From Clostridiaceae bacterium (lineage in GTDB: Bacteria; Bacillota; Clostridia; Oscillospirales; Acutalibacteraceae), in contig JAEDGF010000011.1 in the NCBI GenBank assembly GCA_016297645.1, forward strand, positions 1-36,651: 36,651 nucleotides of DNA, given 5' to 3'. Below, piece after piece: positions 1 to 7,375 of this stretch. Under the pieces are notes generated by a model that did not search any database, was not told the DNA's origin, and saw nothing but the letters and a program-made list of their open reading frames with translations. Each line of letters begins with the position of its first letter. Within the stretch, counting starts at the first letter, position 1. The position numbers and the translations under genes were made by a program.

Positions 1-10
1 AAAAAAAGAC

Positions 11-39
11 TTGCTTTCCTTCCACAATTATGGTAATAT
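11..39 (+). promoter_or_regulatory. Candidate sigma-70/A promoter for tRNA-Ala
   Basis: TTGCTT (11-16) and TAATAT (34-39) are separated by 17 bases. The expected start lies about 20 bases before the tRNA. The -35 box matches four of six consensus bases. Read by eye only. Confidence 0.5.
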
Positions 40-67
40 ATCGCTCGTCGAGTGATATTGAAGCCAC

Positions 68-143
68 GGGGGCGTAGCTCAGCTGGGAGAGCGCATGACT
101 GGCAGTCATGAGGTCAAGAGTTCGATCCTCTCCGTCTCCACCA
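68..143 (+). tRNA. tRNA-Ala (anticodon GGC)
   Basis: The full cloverleaf can be folded by hand. The seven-base acceptor stem starts with five G residues and pairs with CGTCTCC, and it includes the G3:U70 wobble pair that is the alanine identity element. The D stem is GCTC/GAGC. The anticodon stem CATGA/TCATG encloses a loop reading GGC at positions 34-36. The T loop is TTCGATC. The discriminator base is A and CCA is encoded in the DNA. One A-C mismatch closes the T stem. The gene stands alone, with its own promoter and a terminator just behind it. Confidence 0.96.
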
Positions 144-145
144 CG

Positions 146-173
146 AAAAAGGCACGCATGAGCGTGCTTTTTT
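146..173 (+). terminator. Intrinsic terminator of tRNA-Ala
   Basis: GCACGC (152-157) pairs with GCGTGC (162-167) around an ATGA loop and is followed by six T residues. It begins three bases after the CCA end, so the tRNA is probably monocistronic. Confidence 0.85.
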
Positions 174-313
174 CAATATGTCCGCTTTTCTTGCGGCGAA
201 CACTTTCGCGGTACATATCGCCGATTTTCGTACCGCATTTAACATAACAGTCCCTAAAAAGGGCTGTTTTGTCGGCTCTGCTTTCGGCAGCCGACAGAGA
301 GGAGATAAATAAC

Positions 314-907
314 ATGGAACAATTAAAAATGTATTGGCTTCCGGGAACGCCCATTGAGCAGTATACGCTGCCCGAGGGATATTCGATTTCATTGTATAAA
401 ACGGATGCCGACAAAAAAGCGTGGTGCGACTGCTGCCGTCACGGAAGCCTTATAGCGGACGACGCTGACGACAATGAAGAATTCTACAACAAGATTTCGG
501 GAAGAAAAGGGATAATCCCCACCGAAGATGTATTCTTCATCGACTGTAACGGCGAACACATCGGCACAATTACTGCTTATGTCCACGACGATGACAACAC
601 CGGCGACATTCATATGGTCGCTATTCGTGAGGATTTCAGAGGTAAAGGTCTTGCAAAATATCTTACCACAGTTGCGCTCAACCATTTAGCCGACAAGGGC
701 GTGAAGTATGTCCATCTTACGACTGACGAATTCCGTGCAAGCGCCGTCAAAAGCTATCTGTCCAGCGGTTTTTTGCCGGTCGAGTACGACACCGGGATGC
801 AGGAGCGGTGGGAGAAAATGCTTGATAAATGCAACATCGACTCCGTAATGATGCTCCGTGAGGACGCAACGGAATTCAAAACGATTTATCGCCGTACTAA
901 CAAGTAA
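314..907 (+). CDS. GNAT-family N-acetyltransferase
   Basis: This 197-residue protein has the GNAT fold signature. The acetyl-CoA binding motif A reads R-G-K-G-L-A at about residues 109-114, preceded by a beta strand (IHMVAI) and followed by the usual helix. The family transfers an acetyl group from acetyl-CoA to an amine; the substrate cannot be told from sequence. An in-frame ATG exists 45 bases upstream, but AGGAG lies nine bases before the ATG at 314, so that start was chosen. The gene stands alone between two terminators. The N-terminal 60 residues are acidic and cysteine-rich and match nothing I recognise. Confidence 0.85.
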   Translation: MEQLKMYWLPGTPIEQYTLPEGYSISLYKTDADKKAWCDCCRHGSLIADDADDNEEFYNKISGRKGIIPTEDVFFIDCNGEHIGTITAYVHDDDNTGDIHMVAIREDFRGKGLAKYLTTVALNHLADKGVKYVHLTTDEFRASAVKSYLSSGFLPVEYDTGMQERWEKMLDKCNIDSVMMLREDATEFKTIYRRTNK

Positions 908-996
908 ACTGATCAAAACAGCAAATGCCTTCCGTCCGTCACGGTTGATTGAAGGCAGGACAGAACCTGCATTCGCAGACGAAGCACTGAATTTTT

Positions 997-1029
997 CCGC
1001 AGCCTGTTTTATTGCAGCTGCGGTTTTTT
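997..1029 (+). terminator. Intrinsic terminator after the acetyltransferase gene
   Basis: CCGCAGC (997-1003) pairs perfectly with GCTGCGG (1017-1023) around a 13-base loop, followed by six T residues. It lies about 90 bases after the stop codon. Confidence 0.75.
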
Positions 1030-1092
1030 CATTAAAAAACTCATAAAACACGGAATAGCACATGATACATCAATATTCGTTGAGTCTGCCTA

Positions 1093-1121
1093 TTGCAAAA
1101 CACCGCGGAATATGTTAAGAT
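1093..1121 (+). promoter_or_regulatory. Candidate promoter of the cobalamin-riboswitch operon
   Basis: TTGCAA (1093-1098) and TAAGAT (1116-1121) are spaced by 17 bases. The predicted start, about 1128, falls shortly before the riboswitch P1 stem. A TATAAT at 1125-1130 has no matching -35 box. Confidence 0.5.
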
Positions 1122-1143
1122 ATGTATAATTTAATATGTTATA

Positions 1144-1322
1144 GAAGATACGGTTTGAAAAGTTGTAAGCTGAGTAAATGAAAAGGAATCCGGTTCGAAT
1201 CCGGAACAACCGCCATTACTGTATTTGACAATGGCGCAGTCTGTCGTTTTGCACTTGCGAAAAACAGGTATGCCCAGCGCGGTTATTTACCGCATCATAA
1301 GTCAGACACCTGCCGTTTCTTC
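1144..1322 (+). promoter_or_regulatory. Cobalamin (adenosylcobalamin/B12) riboswitch
   Basis: The region carries the conserved blocks of the cobalamin aptamer. An AAAGGAATCCGG segment is followed by GAATCCGGAAC, then CCGCCATTACTGTA, and a GTCAGACACCTGCC block stands near the 3' side. The ends close with a P1 stem: GAAGATACGG (1144-1153) pairs with CCGTTTCTTC (1313-1322) with one mismatch. It lies in the leader of an ECF-transporter operon whose first and last genes encode cobalamin-binding-type folds, so aptamer and genes support each other. High cobalamin is expected to switch expression off, through the terminators that follow or by hiding the ribosome binding site. The subclass was not determined. 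Confidence 0.92.
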
Positions 1323-1377
1323 CGGTTTTACATACTTTGGTGAGAAGAGTATACCGTTCGTCCGCAGAAATACGGAT

Positions 1378-1407
1378 CGGAGATACTGTCTTCTCCGTTT
1401 TTATTTT
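1378..1407 (+). terminator. First candidate terminator of the riboswitch expression platform
   Basis: CGGAGA (1378-1383) pairs with TCTCCG (1392-1397) around an eight-base loop, followed by TTTTTATTTT. It lies between the aptamer and the first gene. Confidence 0.6.
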
Positions 1408-1440
1408 GAGGTTTTTTCTGCGATAAAACGGACAAATATC

Positions 1441-1474
1441 ACTCTTTCGAAACAAAATTTCGGAAGAGTTTTTT
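1441..1474 (+). terminator. Second, stronger candidate terminator of the riboswitch leader
   Basis: ACTCTT-CGAAA pairs with TTTCG-AAGAGT, with one mismatch, around a CAAAA loop, and is followed by six T residues (1469-1474). It ends just before the GGAG ribosome binding site of the first gene. If formed only when ligand is bound, it would stop transcription before the operon. Two terminators in series in one leader is unusual. Confidence 0.75.
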
Positions 1475-1489
1475 ATACGGAGAATAACA

Positions 1490-2077
1490 TTGCATATCAG
1501 ACAAAAAAGCCGCCCCAAAACGGTATGGGAAAAAGTGAAAAAGAACGCGCTGTTTTTGTTTGCTGCGGTTTTGATTATCGCGGTATTGATAAAAGGCGTA
1601 AACATTCAGTCGGTAGATGAATATTATCTCGAACATATCGACGATATAACGCCCGAAAGCATGACCGTTACCATGAGCATACGGTGCGATACGATACTGA
1701 AAAATTATAACGACCTTGACAAACAACTGCGTTCGGAGAATTTCGTACCTGCCGACGGCGTAATTCTGCCGACCACAAAATATGTACTGCGCGAGGGTGA
1801 TACCGTCTTTTCTGTATTCGACAGAGCCGTACGCCATGAACACATTCAGACAGAGTATCAGGGGGCGGATGCCAACAGGTACGGGACGGTATACATCCAG
1901 GGGATAAATTACTTGTATGAATTTTCATGCGGTCCGCTTTCGGGCTGGATGTACCGTGTAAACGGTGAATTCCCCAATAAGGGCTGTTCCGATTACGAAC
2001 TCAGCGACGGCGATGTTATCGAATGGGTGTACACCTGCGACCTCGGACACGATATCGGCTGTGATTTTAACGATTAG
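1490..2077 (+). CDS. Membrane-anchored DUF4430 (transcobalamin-like beta domain) protein
   Basis: This 195-residue protein has a basic N-terminus and one hydrophobic segment at about residues 20-36, then an extracytoplasmic region. Its C-terminal third matches DUF4430, the domain related to the C-terminal beta domain of intrinsic factor and transcobalamin. Its hallmarks are a YEFSCGPLSGWMYRVNG stretch, a GCSDYELSDGD stretch and a final WVYTCDLG. The start is a TTG supported by GGAG seven bases upstream; no suitable ATG lies nearby. It is the first gene after the cobalamin riboswitch and precedes the ECF genes. I infer that it captures corrinoids at the outer face of the membrane, possibly together with the alpha-barrel lipoprotein encoded at the end of the operon. 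DUF4430 domains also occur in adhesins, so the substrate call rests on context. Confidence 0.88.
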   Translation: MHIRQKSRPKTVWEKVKKNALFLFAAVLIIAVLIKGVNIQSVDEYYLEHIDDITPESMTVTMSIRCDTILKNYNDLDKQLRSENFVPADGVILPTTKYVLREGDTVFSVFDRAVRHEHIQTEYQGADANRYGTVYIQGINYLYEFSCGPLSGWMYRVNGEFPNKGCSDYELSDGDVIEWVYTCDLGHDIGCDFND

Positions 2078-2097
2078 AAGCGGAAAGGAGAACGACA

Positions 2098-2979
2098 ATG
2101 AAGCATTCGGACATATTACATCCCGTTTCGTCCACATTCTGCTTTCTATCCGTGCTTACCGTCGCTATGTTTGCGCAGAATCCCGTTTTCAGGCTTCCGG
2201 CACTGCTCGGCGGTATTGCTTTTTACTTCTGCCTTGACGGCAAAAACGGACTTCGCCGGAATATTGTCGGCGATATGATTCTGTTTATTCTTGTTGCCGT
2301 AACGAATCCGCTGTTCGTTCATAACGGTGTAACTCCCCTGTTTTTCCTGAACGGAAACGCAATAACGCTCGAAGCGGTGCTGTGCGGTATCGATATTTCC
2401 GCAATGCTCCTGTCGGTCGTTCTCTGGTTTCGGTGCGTAAACATTGTTATGACCTCCGACAAGCTGCTTTATCTTTTCGGTAAGCTGTCGCCGAGAATTT
2501 CGATACTGCTGTCGTCCGCGCTTCGTTTTGTTCCGCTATTCAGAGAACAGGCGAGAAAGATTCGCACTGCGCAAAAAGCATTGGGGCTGTATGCGTCGGA
2601 CAGCATTACCGACCGAATTCGCGCTTCATGCAGAACATACTCCGCTCTTGTTTCTTGGGCGCTTGAAAACGCAGTCGATACCGGCGCGTCGATGAAAGGG
2701 CGGGGATACGAACTGCACGGAAGGACATTCTATTCTTCTTACAAGCTGAAAGCAGCCGACATTGCAGTATTACTCGTAACGGCGGCGTCGGACATAACAG
2801 TAGGTATTGCGGCAGCAAACGGATCGCTCGGCTTTTCTTTTTATCCGCGAATTACCGAACCAAAAGCGGATTTGGCAACGATTGCAGCTGCAACAGCTTT
2901 CTGCATTATCTCATTTTTACCGTCTGTTCTCGAAGCAAAGGAGGCTGTTCTATGGCGATATTACAGGTCGAAAATTTGA
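2098..2979 (+). CDS. ecfT: ECF transporter transmembrane component (EcfT/CbiQ-like)
   Basis: This 293-residue polytopic membrane protein has several hydrophobic helices and a cytoplasmic region. That region contains the coupling-helix signature S-M-K-G-R-G-Y near residue 200, a variant of the Ala-Arg-Gly motif by which EcfT proteins contact the ATPases. In energy-coupling-factor importers EcfT links ATP hydrolysis to the substrate-binding S component. AAAGGAG lies seven bases before the ATG. The gene follows the DUF4430 gene by 20 bases and overlaps the ATPase gene by 28 bases, indicating coupled translation. Riboswitch context suggests a transporter dedicated to cobalamin rather than a shared module. 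Confidence 0.88.
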   Translation: MKHSDILHPVSSTFCFLSVLTVAMFAQNPVFRLPALLGGIAFYFCLDGKNGLRRNIVGDMILFILVAVTNPLFVHNGVTPLFFLNGNAITLEAVLCGIDISAMLLSVVLWFRCVNIVMTSDKLLYLFGKLSPRISILLSSALRFVPLFREQARKIRTAQKALGLYASDSITDRIRASCRTYSALVSWALENAVDTGASMKGRGYELHGRTFYSSYKLKAADIAVLLVTAASDITVGIAAANGSLGFSFYPRITEPKADLATIAAATAFCIISFLPSVLEAKEAVLWRYYRSKI

Positions 2980-4634
2980 CTTTTACTTACCCGGAAGCAA
3001 AACTGCCGGCTTTGACGGAGGTTTCCTTTTCAATCGAGGAGGGTGAATTTACCGTTATATGCGGTATGTCCGGCTGCGGAAAATCGACTCTTTTGAGTCT
3101 TATAAAACGAGAAACAGCCCCGTTCGGCAATAAAAAAGGCAAGATAGTGTTTGACGGCAGTTTACAGGAAAATCTTGACAACAGGGCTTCCTGCTCGGAT
3201 ATAGGCTTTGTCCGCCAGCGTCCCGAAAGTCAAATCGTAACGGACAAGGTATGGCACGAGCTTGCCTTCGGCCTTGAAAGCCTCGGACTCCCCTCACCCG
3301 TTATAAGACGGCGCGTTGCGGAAACAGCCACCTTTTTCGGAATAGACCGTTGGTATAACAAAAAAACAACAGAGCTTTCGGGCGGTCAAAAACAGCTTTT
3401 AAATCTTGCCGCCGTTACCGTTATGCACCCGAAGCTGCTTTTGCTCGACGAGCCTACGGCACAGCTCGACCCCATAGCGTCCTCCGATTTTATCAATACG
3501 CTTAGAAAGCTGAACCGCGAGCTGGGTCTGACCGTTCTTCTTGTCGAACATCGGCTCGAAGATGTTCTGCCGATAGCGGATCGCGTGCTTCTCGTCGACG
3601 AAGGAAAAATTGTTTTTGACGGCTCTCCTCATCTTCTTACCGACTTTTTCGATGAAAACGCCGGTCATCCCATGGAGTATGCACTTCCGTCGGCAGCAAG
3701 AATATTCAGAATGCTCGGAAGTCACGGTTCGTCACCGCTTACGGTACGCGACGGACATACATACCTGACCCGTAATTACAATAACACTGTTCGTTCGCTT
3801 GATAAAAAGCAGAAAACAACAACTGCGGAAAACGAAATGTCCGTAAAAGATGTATATTTCCGCTACGAAAAATCCGAGTCAGATGTGCTGCGCGGAATTT
3901 CGCTCGATATTCATAAAGGCGAGCATCTCTGCATTCTCGGCGGAAACGGTACGGGAAAAACAACTCTGCTGAACATTCTGTCGGGTCTGATGAAACCGTA
4001 TCGCGGAAAGGTCACGCTCGGTGGTAAAACGCTGACAAAATACAGTCAAGCCGAGCTTTACCGAAATAATCTCGCAATGCTCCCGCAGGACCCGCAGCTT
4101 TTGTTCTTAAAAAAGACCGTGCGGGAGGATCTTTGTGAAGTGGGCAAGGCTTTGGGACACGGAAAGGACGAAACCGAAGCACTGATAAACTCCGCTGCCG
4201 AAGAAACGGGAATAACACAGCTCCTTGACAGACACCCATATGATCTCAGCGGCGGAGAGCAGCAAAAAGCCGCGCTCGCAAAAATTCTTTTAACGCAGCC
4301 GAGAATCGTTTTTCTCGATGAACCCACAAAGGGTATTGATCCGTACGGCAGAAAACAGCTTGCCGAAATATTGCGGTCGCTGAACGCCAAAGGCGTAACA
4401 ACCGTCACGGTGACACATGATGCGGAGTTCGCCGCCGAATATGCCGACAGATGCGCATTCCTCTTTAACGGCGAAATTATTTCCACCGACATTCCCGGCG
4501 ACTTTTTCGCAGACAACATTTTTTACACAACTGCCGCAAGCCGAATAGCAAGAGGATTTTTCGATAACGCCGTGCTGTGCGGCGAAGTGGCGGAGCTGTG
4601 CCGCATAAACGGCAGAAGAAACGGTGAAATATGA
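2952..4634 (+). CDS. ecfA: Fused ECF transporter ATPase with two ABC domains (EcfA-EcfA')
   Basis: Two complete ABC ATPase domains lie in one 560-residue chain. The first has a Walker A motif at 38-46, an LSGGQ signature at 142-146, a Walker B at 162-167 and an H-loop histidine (LVEH) at about 200. The second has Walker A at 330-338, LSGGE at 432-436, Walker B at 452-457 and a THD H-loop. Most ECF systems make the two ATPases from separate genes, so this is a fusion of the EcfA1/EcfA2 pair. It overlaps ecfT at its start (AAAGGAGG precedes the ATG) and the S-component gene by four bases at its end. It powers uptake through EcfT and the S component. Confidence 0.93.
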   Translation: MAILQVENLTFTYPEAKLPALTEVSFSIEEGEFTVICGMSGCGKSTLLSLIKRETAPFGNKKGKIVFDGSLQENLDNRASCSDIGFVRQRPESQIVTDKVWHELAFGLESLGLPSPVIRRRVAETATFFGIDRWYNKKTTELSGGQKQLLNLAAVTVMHPKLLLLDEPTAQLDPIASSDFINTLRKLNRELGLTVLLVEHRLEDVLPIADRVLLVDEGKIVFDGSPHLLTDFFDENAGHPMEYALPSAARIFRMLGSHGSSPLTVRDGHTYLTRNYNNTVRSLDKKQKTTTAENEMSVKDVYFRYEKSESDVLRGISLDIHKGEHLCILGGNGTGKTTLLNILSGLMKPYRGKVTLGGKTLTKYSQAELYRNNLAMLPQDPQLLFLKKTVREDLCEVGKALGHGKDETEALINSAAEETGITQLLDRHPYDLSGGEQQKAALAKILLTQPRIVFLDEPTKGIDPYGRKQLAEILRSLNAKGVTTVTVTHDAEFAAEYADRCAFLFNGEIISTDIPGDFFADNIFYTTAASRIARGFFDNAVLCGEVAELCRINGRRNGEI

Positions 4635-5329
4635 GTTTACATACAAAAAAAATAATTTCATATCTATGTCTTACGGTCGCTGTCCCCGTTGTCGTTATAG
4701 GCGGCGCGATACTCTTTTCGGGTAAGCATTATGCATGGATATCCCTGTGTGTAGCTGTCCTCGTTTGCATTCCGCCGCTCTGTTTTTTTGAAAAAAGGGA
4801 CATCACTTCAAAAGAAACAGCTGTTTTGGCTGTCATGGTCGCACTTTCCGCAGCCGGACGCTTTGTGTTTGCATGGTTTCCTGGATTTAAACCGGTGACG
4901 GCAATAACGGTCATCACCGCAATGTGGCTCGGTAAGAATGCCGGCTTTACCGTCGGCGCGTTATCTGTCGTTATATCGAACTTCTATTTCGGACAGGGGC
5001 CGTGGACGCCGTTTCAGATGATGTCGTGGGGGCTGATAGGCTTTTTGGCAGGCGTATTTTCGTCACAGCTAAAAAAAAGCAAAACGGCGCTCTGTATATT
5101 CGGAGTGGGAGCAGGCGTGATGTTTTCACTCCTTATGGATATATGGACAGTATTGTGGGCTGACGGAGTATTCAATTTATCGCGCTACTCGGCAGCCGTG
5201 ATATCGGCACTCCCCGTCACTGCGGAATATGCGGTATCAAATGTTATTTTTCTTCTTATAATGGCTAAGCCGATAGGAGAAAAGCTCGAAAGAATAAAAA
5301 AGAAATACGGTCTGTTTGCAGCCGTTTGA
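4631..5329 (+). CDS. ECF transporter S component, probably cobalamin/corrinoid specific
   Basis: This 232-residue protein has about six or seven hydrophobic segments and the S-component-like stretch F-G-Q-G-P-W-T-P-F-Q-M, followed by M-S-W-G-L-I-G-F-L-A-G. In ECF importers the S component binds the vitamin and topples in the membrane to deliver it. The ATG overlaps the ATPase stop codon (ATGA). Specificity for cobalamin or a corrinoid precursor is inferred from the riboswitch and the flanking DUF4430 and alpha-barrel genes. The assigned family might be CblT/CblS-like, but this cannot be settled by eye. Confidence 0.85.
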   Translation: MSLHTKKIISYLCLTVAVPVVVIGGAILFSGKHYAWISLCVAVLVCIPPLCFFEKRDITSKETAVLAVMVALSAAGRFVFAWFPGFKPVTAITVITAMWLGKNAGFTVGALSVVISNFYFGQGPWTPFQMMSWGLIGFLAGVFSSQLKKSKTALCIFGVGAGVMFSLLMDIWTVLWADGVFNLSRYSAAVISALPVTAEYAVSNVIFLLIMAKPIGEKLERIKKKYGLFAAV

Positions 5330-5733
5330 TAGATGAACAAAAGCGGGCATATGTACTGCGTTTCAAGCGAAACGGAGAAATTACCCCCGAAAACAAATAT
5401 CCTACCGTATATGCCCAGGTGGAGAACGGCGACACCGTAATGTTAAAGGATGAGCTTTTGCAAAAACTTTGGCGCGGTGCGTCCGTACCGAAAAAAAACT
5501 TATTAAATTTATGTACTTTCTGTAAGGAGAATTATGAATCTGAAAAAATTCGGCAAATACGCGACAGCTTTAATACTCTTGTTCTGTCTTGTCTTTTCCT
5601 CCTGCGGATCAAACGGCGAAATTTGGCGCTCGCTGTACGAAAAGACAGGAACGGAGATTGCAGCAGAAACAACTCCTTCCGTCGGTTCGGTCGGCGGCGA
5701 ATGGGCAGTTATAGGCTTATCACGCTCCGATAA
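5326..5733 (+). CDS. Possible small or decayed ORF between S component and lipoprotein
   Basis: An open frame starts with TTG overlapping the S-component stop (TTGA). Its first 55 or so codons use codons like those of the neighbouring genes and give a soluble, plausible peptide (for example N-G-E-I-T-P-E-N-K-Y-P-T-V-Y-A). From about 5500 the frame merely shadows the following lipoprotein gene in another frame, which has its own AAGGAG and start at 5534. It may be a short real gene, the remnant of a longer one, or chance. No family is recognised, and no separate ribosome binding site is seen. Confidence 0.25.
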   Translation: MIDEQKRAYVLRFKRNGEITPENKYPTVYAQVENGDTVMLKDELLQKLWRGASVPKKNLLNLCTFCKENYESEKIRQIRDSFNTLVLSCLFLLRIKRRNLALAVRKDRNGDCSRNNSFRRFGRRRMGSYRLITLR

Positions 5734-6490
5734 GCTGACAGAAGAATTCGCGGGAGAATATCTGAAAGCCGCTGCGGAATATGTAAAAGAAATAGGCAGC
5801 AATCGCCTTCACAGTTTGAAATCCACGGAAAACTCGCGTCTGATACTGGGAATCACCGCCGCAGGTGGCGATCCAACCGACATAGGCGGCTATAATCTTA
5901 TTGAGGGACTTGCCGATACGGATTACATAAAAAAACAGGGCAGCAACGGCCCTATTTGGGCGCTCATAGCCTTTGACTGCGGCAATTACGATATTCCGTC
6001 CGAAAGCAATGTCACACGCGGCGGACTGATCGATTTTATTTTGTCGATACAGTGTTCCGACGGAGGCTGGGGCTTTACGGAAAACTCCTCCGATATAGAT
6101 ATGACTGCCATGGCGCTGCAATCTCTTGCTCCGTACACCGACAAAGAAAATGTAAGCTCGGCGGCAGATAAGGCGCTGCGGTACCTTTCAGACAATCAGA
6201 ACGATAAAGGCGGATACGAGAGCTGCGGTACGCAAAACTGCGAGTCGTGCGCACAGGTCACGGTCGCTCTGTGTTCACTAGGCATCAATCCGCAAACGGA
6301 TGAACGCTTTATTAAAAACGGAAGCTCTGTTCTTGACGCGCTTTGCTCCTTTGCCGCCGACGGAGGATTTTGCCATCAGAAGGACAAACCTCAGATGAAT
6401 CAAATGGCGACTGAGCAGGCTTATTACGCCCTTACCGCATACGACAGACTGCAAAACGGAAAATCCGCACTGTATACCATGTACAAATGA
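5534..6490 (+). CDS. Lipoprotein with prenyltransferase/squalene-cyclase-like alpha-barrel repeats, intrinsic-factor-like
   Basis: This 318-residue protein has a lipoprotein signal: a basic start, a hydrophobic core at about residues 9-20, and FSSC with Cys24 as the lipidation site. The mature part holds alpha-alpha barrel repeats with the prenyltransferase/squalene-cyclase signature Q-C-S-D-G-G-W-G-F, and related N-D-K-G-G-Y-E and A-A-D-G-G-F-C repeats. Terpene-cyclase catalytic motifs such as DXDD are not evident, so it is probably a binding protein. The N-terminal domain of intrinsic factor and transcobalamin has this same fold. As the last gene of the cobalamin-riboswitch operon, it is inferred to be the alpha half of a split corrinoid receptor, with the DUF4430 protein as beta half. 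AAGGAG precedes the ATG. Confidence 0.85.
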   Translation: MNLKKFGKYATALILLFCLVFSSCGSNGEIWRSLYEKTGTEIAAETTPSVGSVGGEWAVIGLSRSDKLTEEFAGEYLKAAAEYVKEIGSNRLHSLKSTENSRLILGITAAGGDPTDIGGYNLIEGLADTDYIKKQGSNGPIWALIAFDCGNYDIPSESNVTRGGLIDFILSIQCSDGGWGFTENSSDIDMTAMALQSLAPYTDKENVSSAADKALRYLSDNQNDKGGYESCGTQNCESCAQVTVALCSLGINPQTDERFIKNGSSVLDALCSFAADGGFCHQKDKPQMNQMATEQAYYALTAYDRLQNGKSALYTMYK

Positions 6491-6509
6491 TTTTTTTTGA
6501 AATGCACTC

Positions 6510-6542
6510 AAACGGCTCTTTTTCACAGCCGTTTCTTTTTTA
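6510..6542 (+). terminator. Terminator of the cobalamin uptake operon
   Basis: AAACGGCT (6510-6517) pairs perfectly with AGCCGTTT (6527-6534) around a nine-base loop, followed by C and a T-rich run. It stands 20 bases after the lipoprotein stop codon. Confidence 0.85.
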
Positions 6543-6577
6543 TAAAAAACAATATATTAGGTCGATTTATCGCGCCG

Positions 6578-6607
6578 TGAATAATATGTAATTCTCCGCA
6601 AATAATA
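6578..6607 (+). promoter_or_regulatory. Candidate forespore (sigma-G/F type) promoter of spoVT
   Basis: TGAATA (6578-6583) and AATAATA (6601-6607) are spaced by 17 bases. The first box matches the sigma-G -35 consensus and the second matches five of seven bases of CATACTA. In Bacillus subtilis spoVT is read by sigma-G, which fits. Confidence 0.4.
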
Positions 6608-6645
6608 GTAACGCACACAAAAATGCGAAAAAGGAGTTTTTATAT

Positions 6646-7188
6646 ATGAAAGCAACAGGAATAGTAAGGCGTATCGACGACCTCGGACGGGTCGTTATCC
6701 CCAAGGAGATACGCCGCACTATGCGTATACGCGAGGGCGACCCGCTCGAAATTTTCACGGACGCCGAAGGTCAGGTCATCTTCAAAAAATATTCGCCGAT
6801 GGGTGAATTTACGGAATTTACGGCGCAATACGCCGATGTTCTGAATAAAGCTACCGATATGCCCGTTCTTATAACGGACAGAGATCATGTGATTTCGTTT
6901 GCGGGCATTGCAAAACGCGAGGTTTTCGAACGCAGAATTTCCTCCGGACTTGAAGCCATTATGGAAAACCGGTCGGCGTTTATCTCCTCCTCCGGAAACA
7001 AGGAACAGCTTTTACCTATCGACAATTCCGAAATCAAGGCGTGTGTCGCTTTTCCGATAATCGGAAACGGCGATGTTTCGGGCAGCGTTGTACTGCTTTT
7101 TAACCAGCACGGAGATATCCCCACCGCAGCGGAGGTCAAGCTCGCACAGGTAGCGTCCGAATTTCTCGCAAAACAGACCGAGGACTGA
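6646..7188 (+). CDS. spoVT: Stage V sporulation protein T, AbrB-family forespore regulator
   Basis: This 180-residue protein matches SpoVT over its whole length. An N-terminal AbrB swapped-hairpin DNA-binding domain (about 1-50) contains the family pattern G-I-V-R-R-I-D-D-L-G-R-V-V-I-P-K-E. A C-terminal GAF-like domain (about 55-180) follows. SpoVT adjusts sigma-G-dependent genes in the developing forespore. AAGGAG lies nine bases before the ATG. The gene is monocistronic, with a possible sigma-G promoter upstream and a shared terminator downstream. It places the organism in a spore-forming lineage, though it does not prove that this strain sporulates. Confidence 0.96.
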   Translation: MKATGIVRRIDDLGRVVIPKEIRRTMRIREGDPLEIFTDAEGQVIFKKYSPMGEFTEFTAQYADVLNKATDMPVLITDRDHVISFAGIAKREVFERRISSGLEAIMENRSAFISSSGNKEQLLPIDNSEIKACVAFPIIGNGDVSGSVVLLFNQHGDIPTAAEVKLAQVASEFLAKQTED

Positions 7189-7245
7189 TTTTCCGATAAA
7201 AAGCGTCTTTCTGAAAGGGACAGCAAAAAAGGGATCTGCTTTGAA

Positions 7246-7311
7246 TAAAAAAACACCCTCTGCACTGCGAAGCGGCAAAAGCCGTCCGAAAATGCAGAGG
7301 GATGTTTTTTT
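7246..7311. terminator. Bidirectional terminator between spoVT and the GH2 gene
   Basis: CCCTCTGCA (7256-7264) pairs with TGCAGAGGG (7293-7301). A run of A residues stands before it and a run of T residues after it, so it works for both converging genes. An inner GGC/GCC hairpin lies in the loop. Confidence 0.85.
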
Positions 7312-7375
7312 ACAGATAAATTGAATAATCAAAAGCGGGGATATCGATAAAATCCGCAAAAAAGCTAACTTACGG

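Noticed and set aside
1190..1215. A GGTTCGAATCC stretch resembling a tRNA T-arm
   Set aside because: No acceptor, D or anticodon stem fits around it; it belongs to the conserved core of the cobalamin riboswitch.
5332..5439. A 35-codon ORF starting with ATG two codons after the S-component stop
   Set aside because: Short, without a ribosome binding site, and in a frame with poorer codon use than the overlapping frame at 5326.
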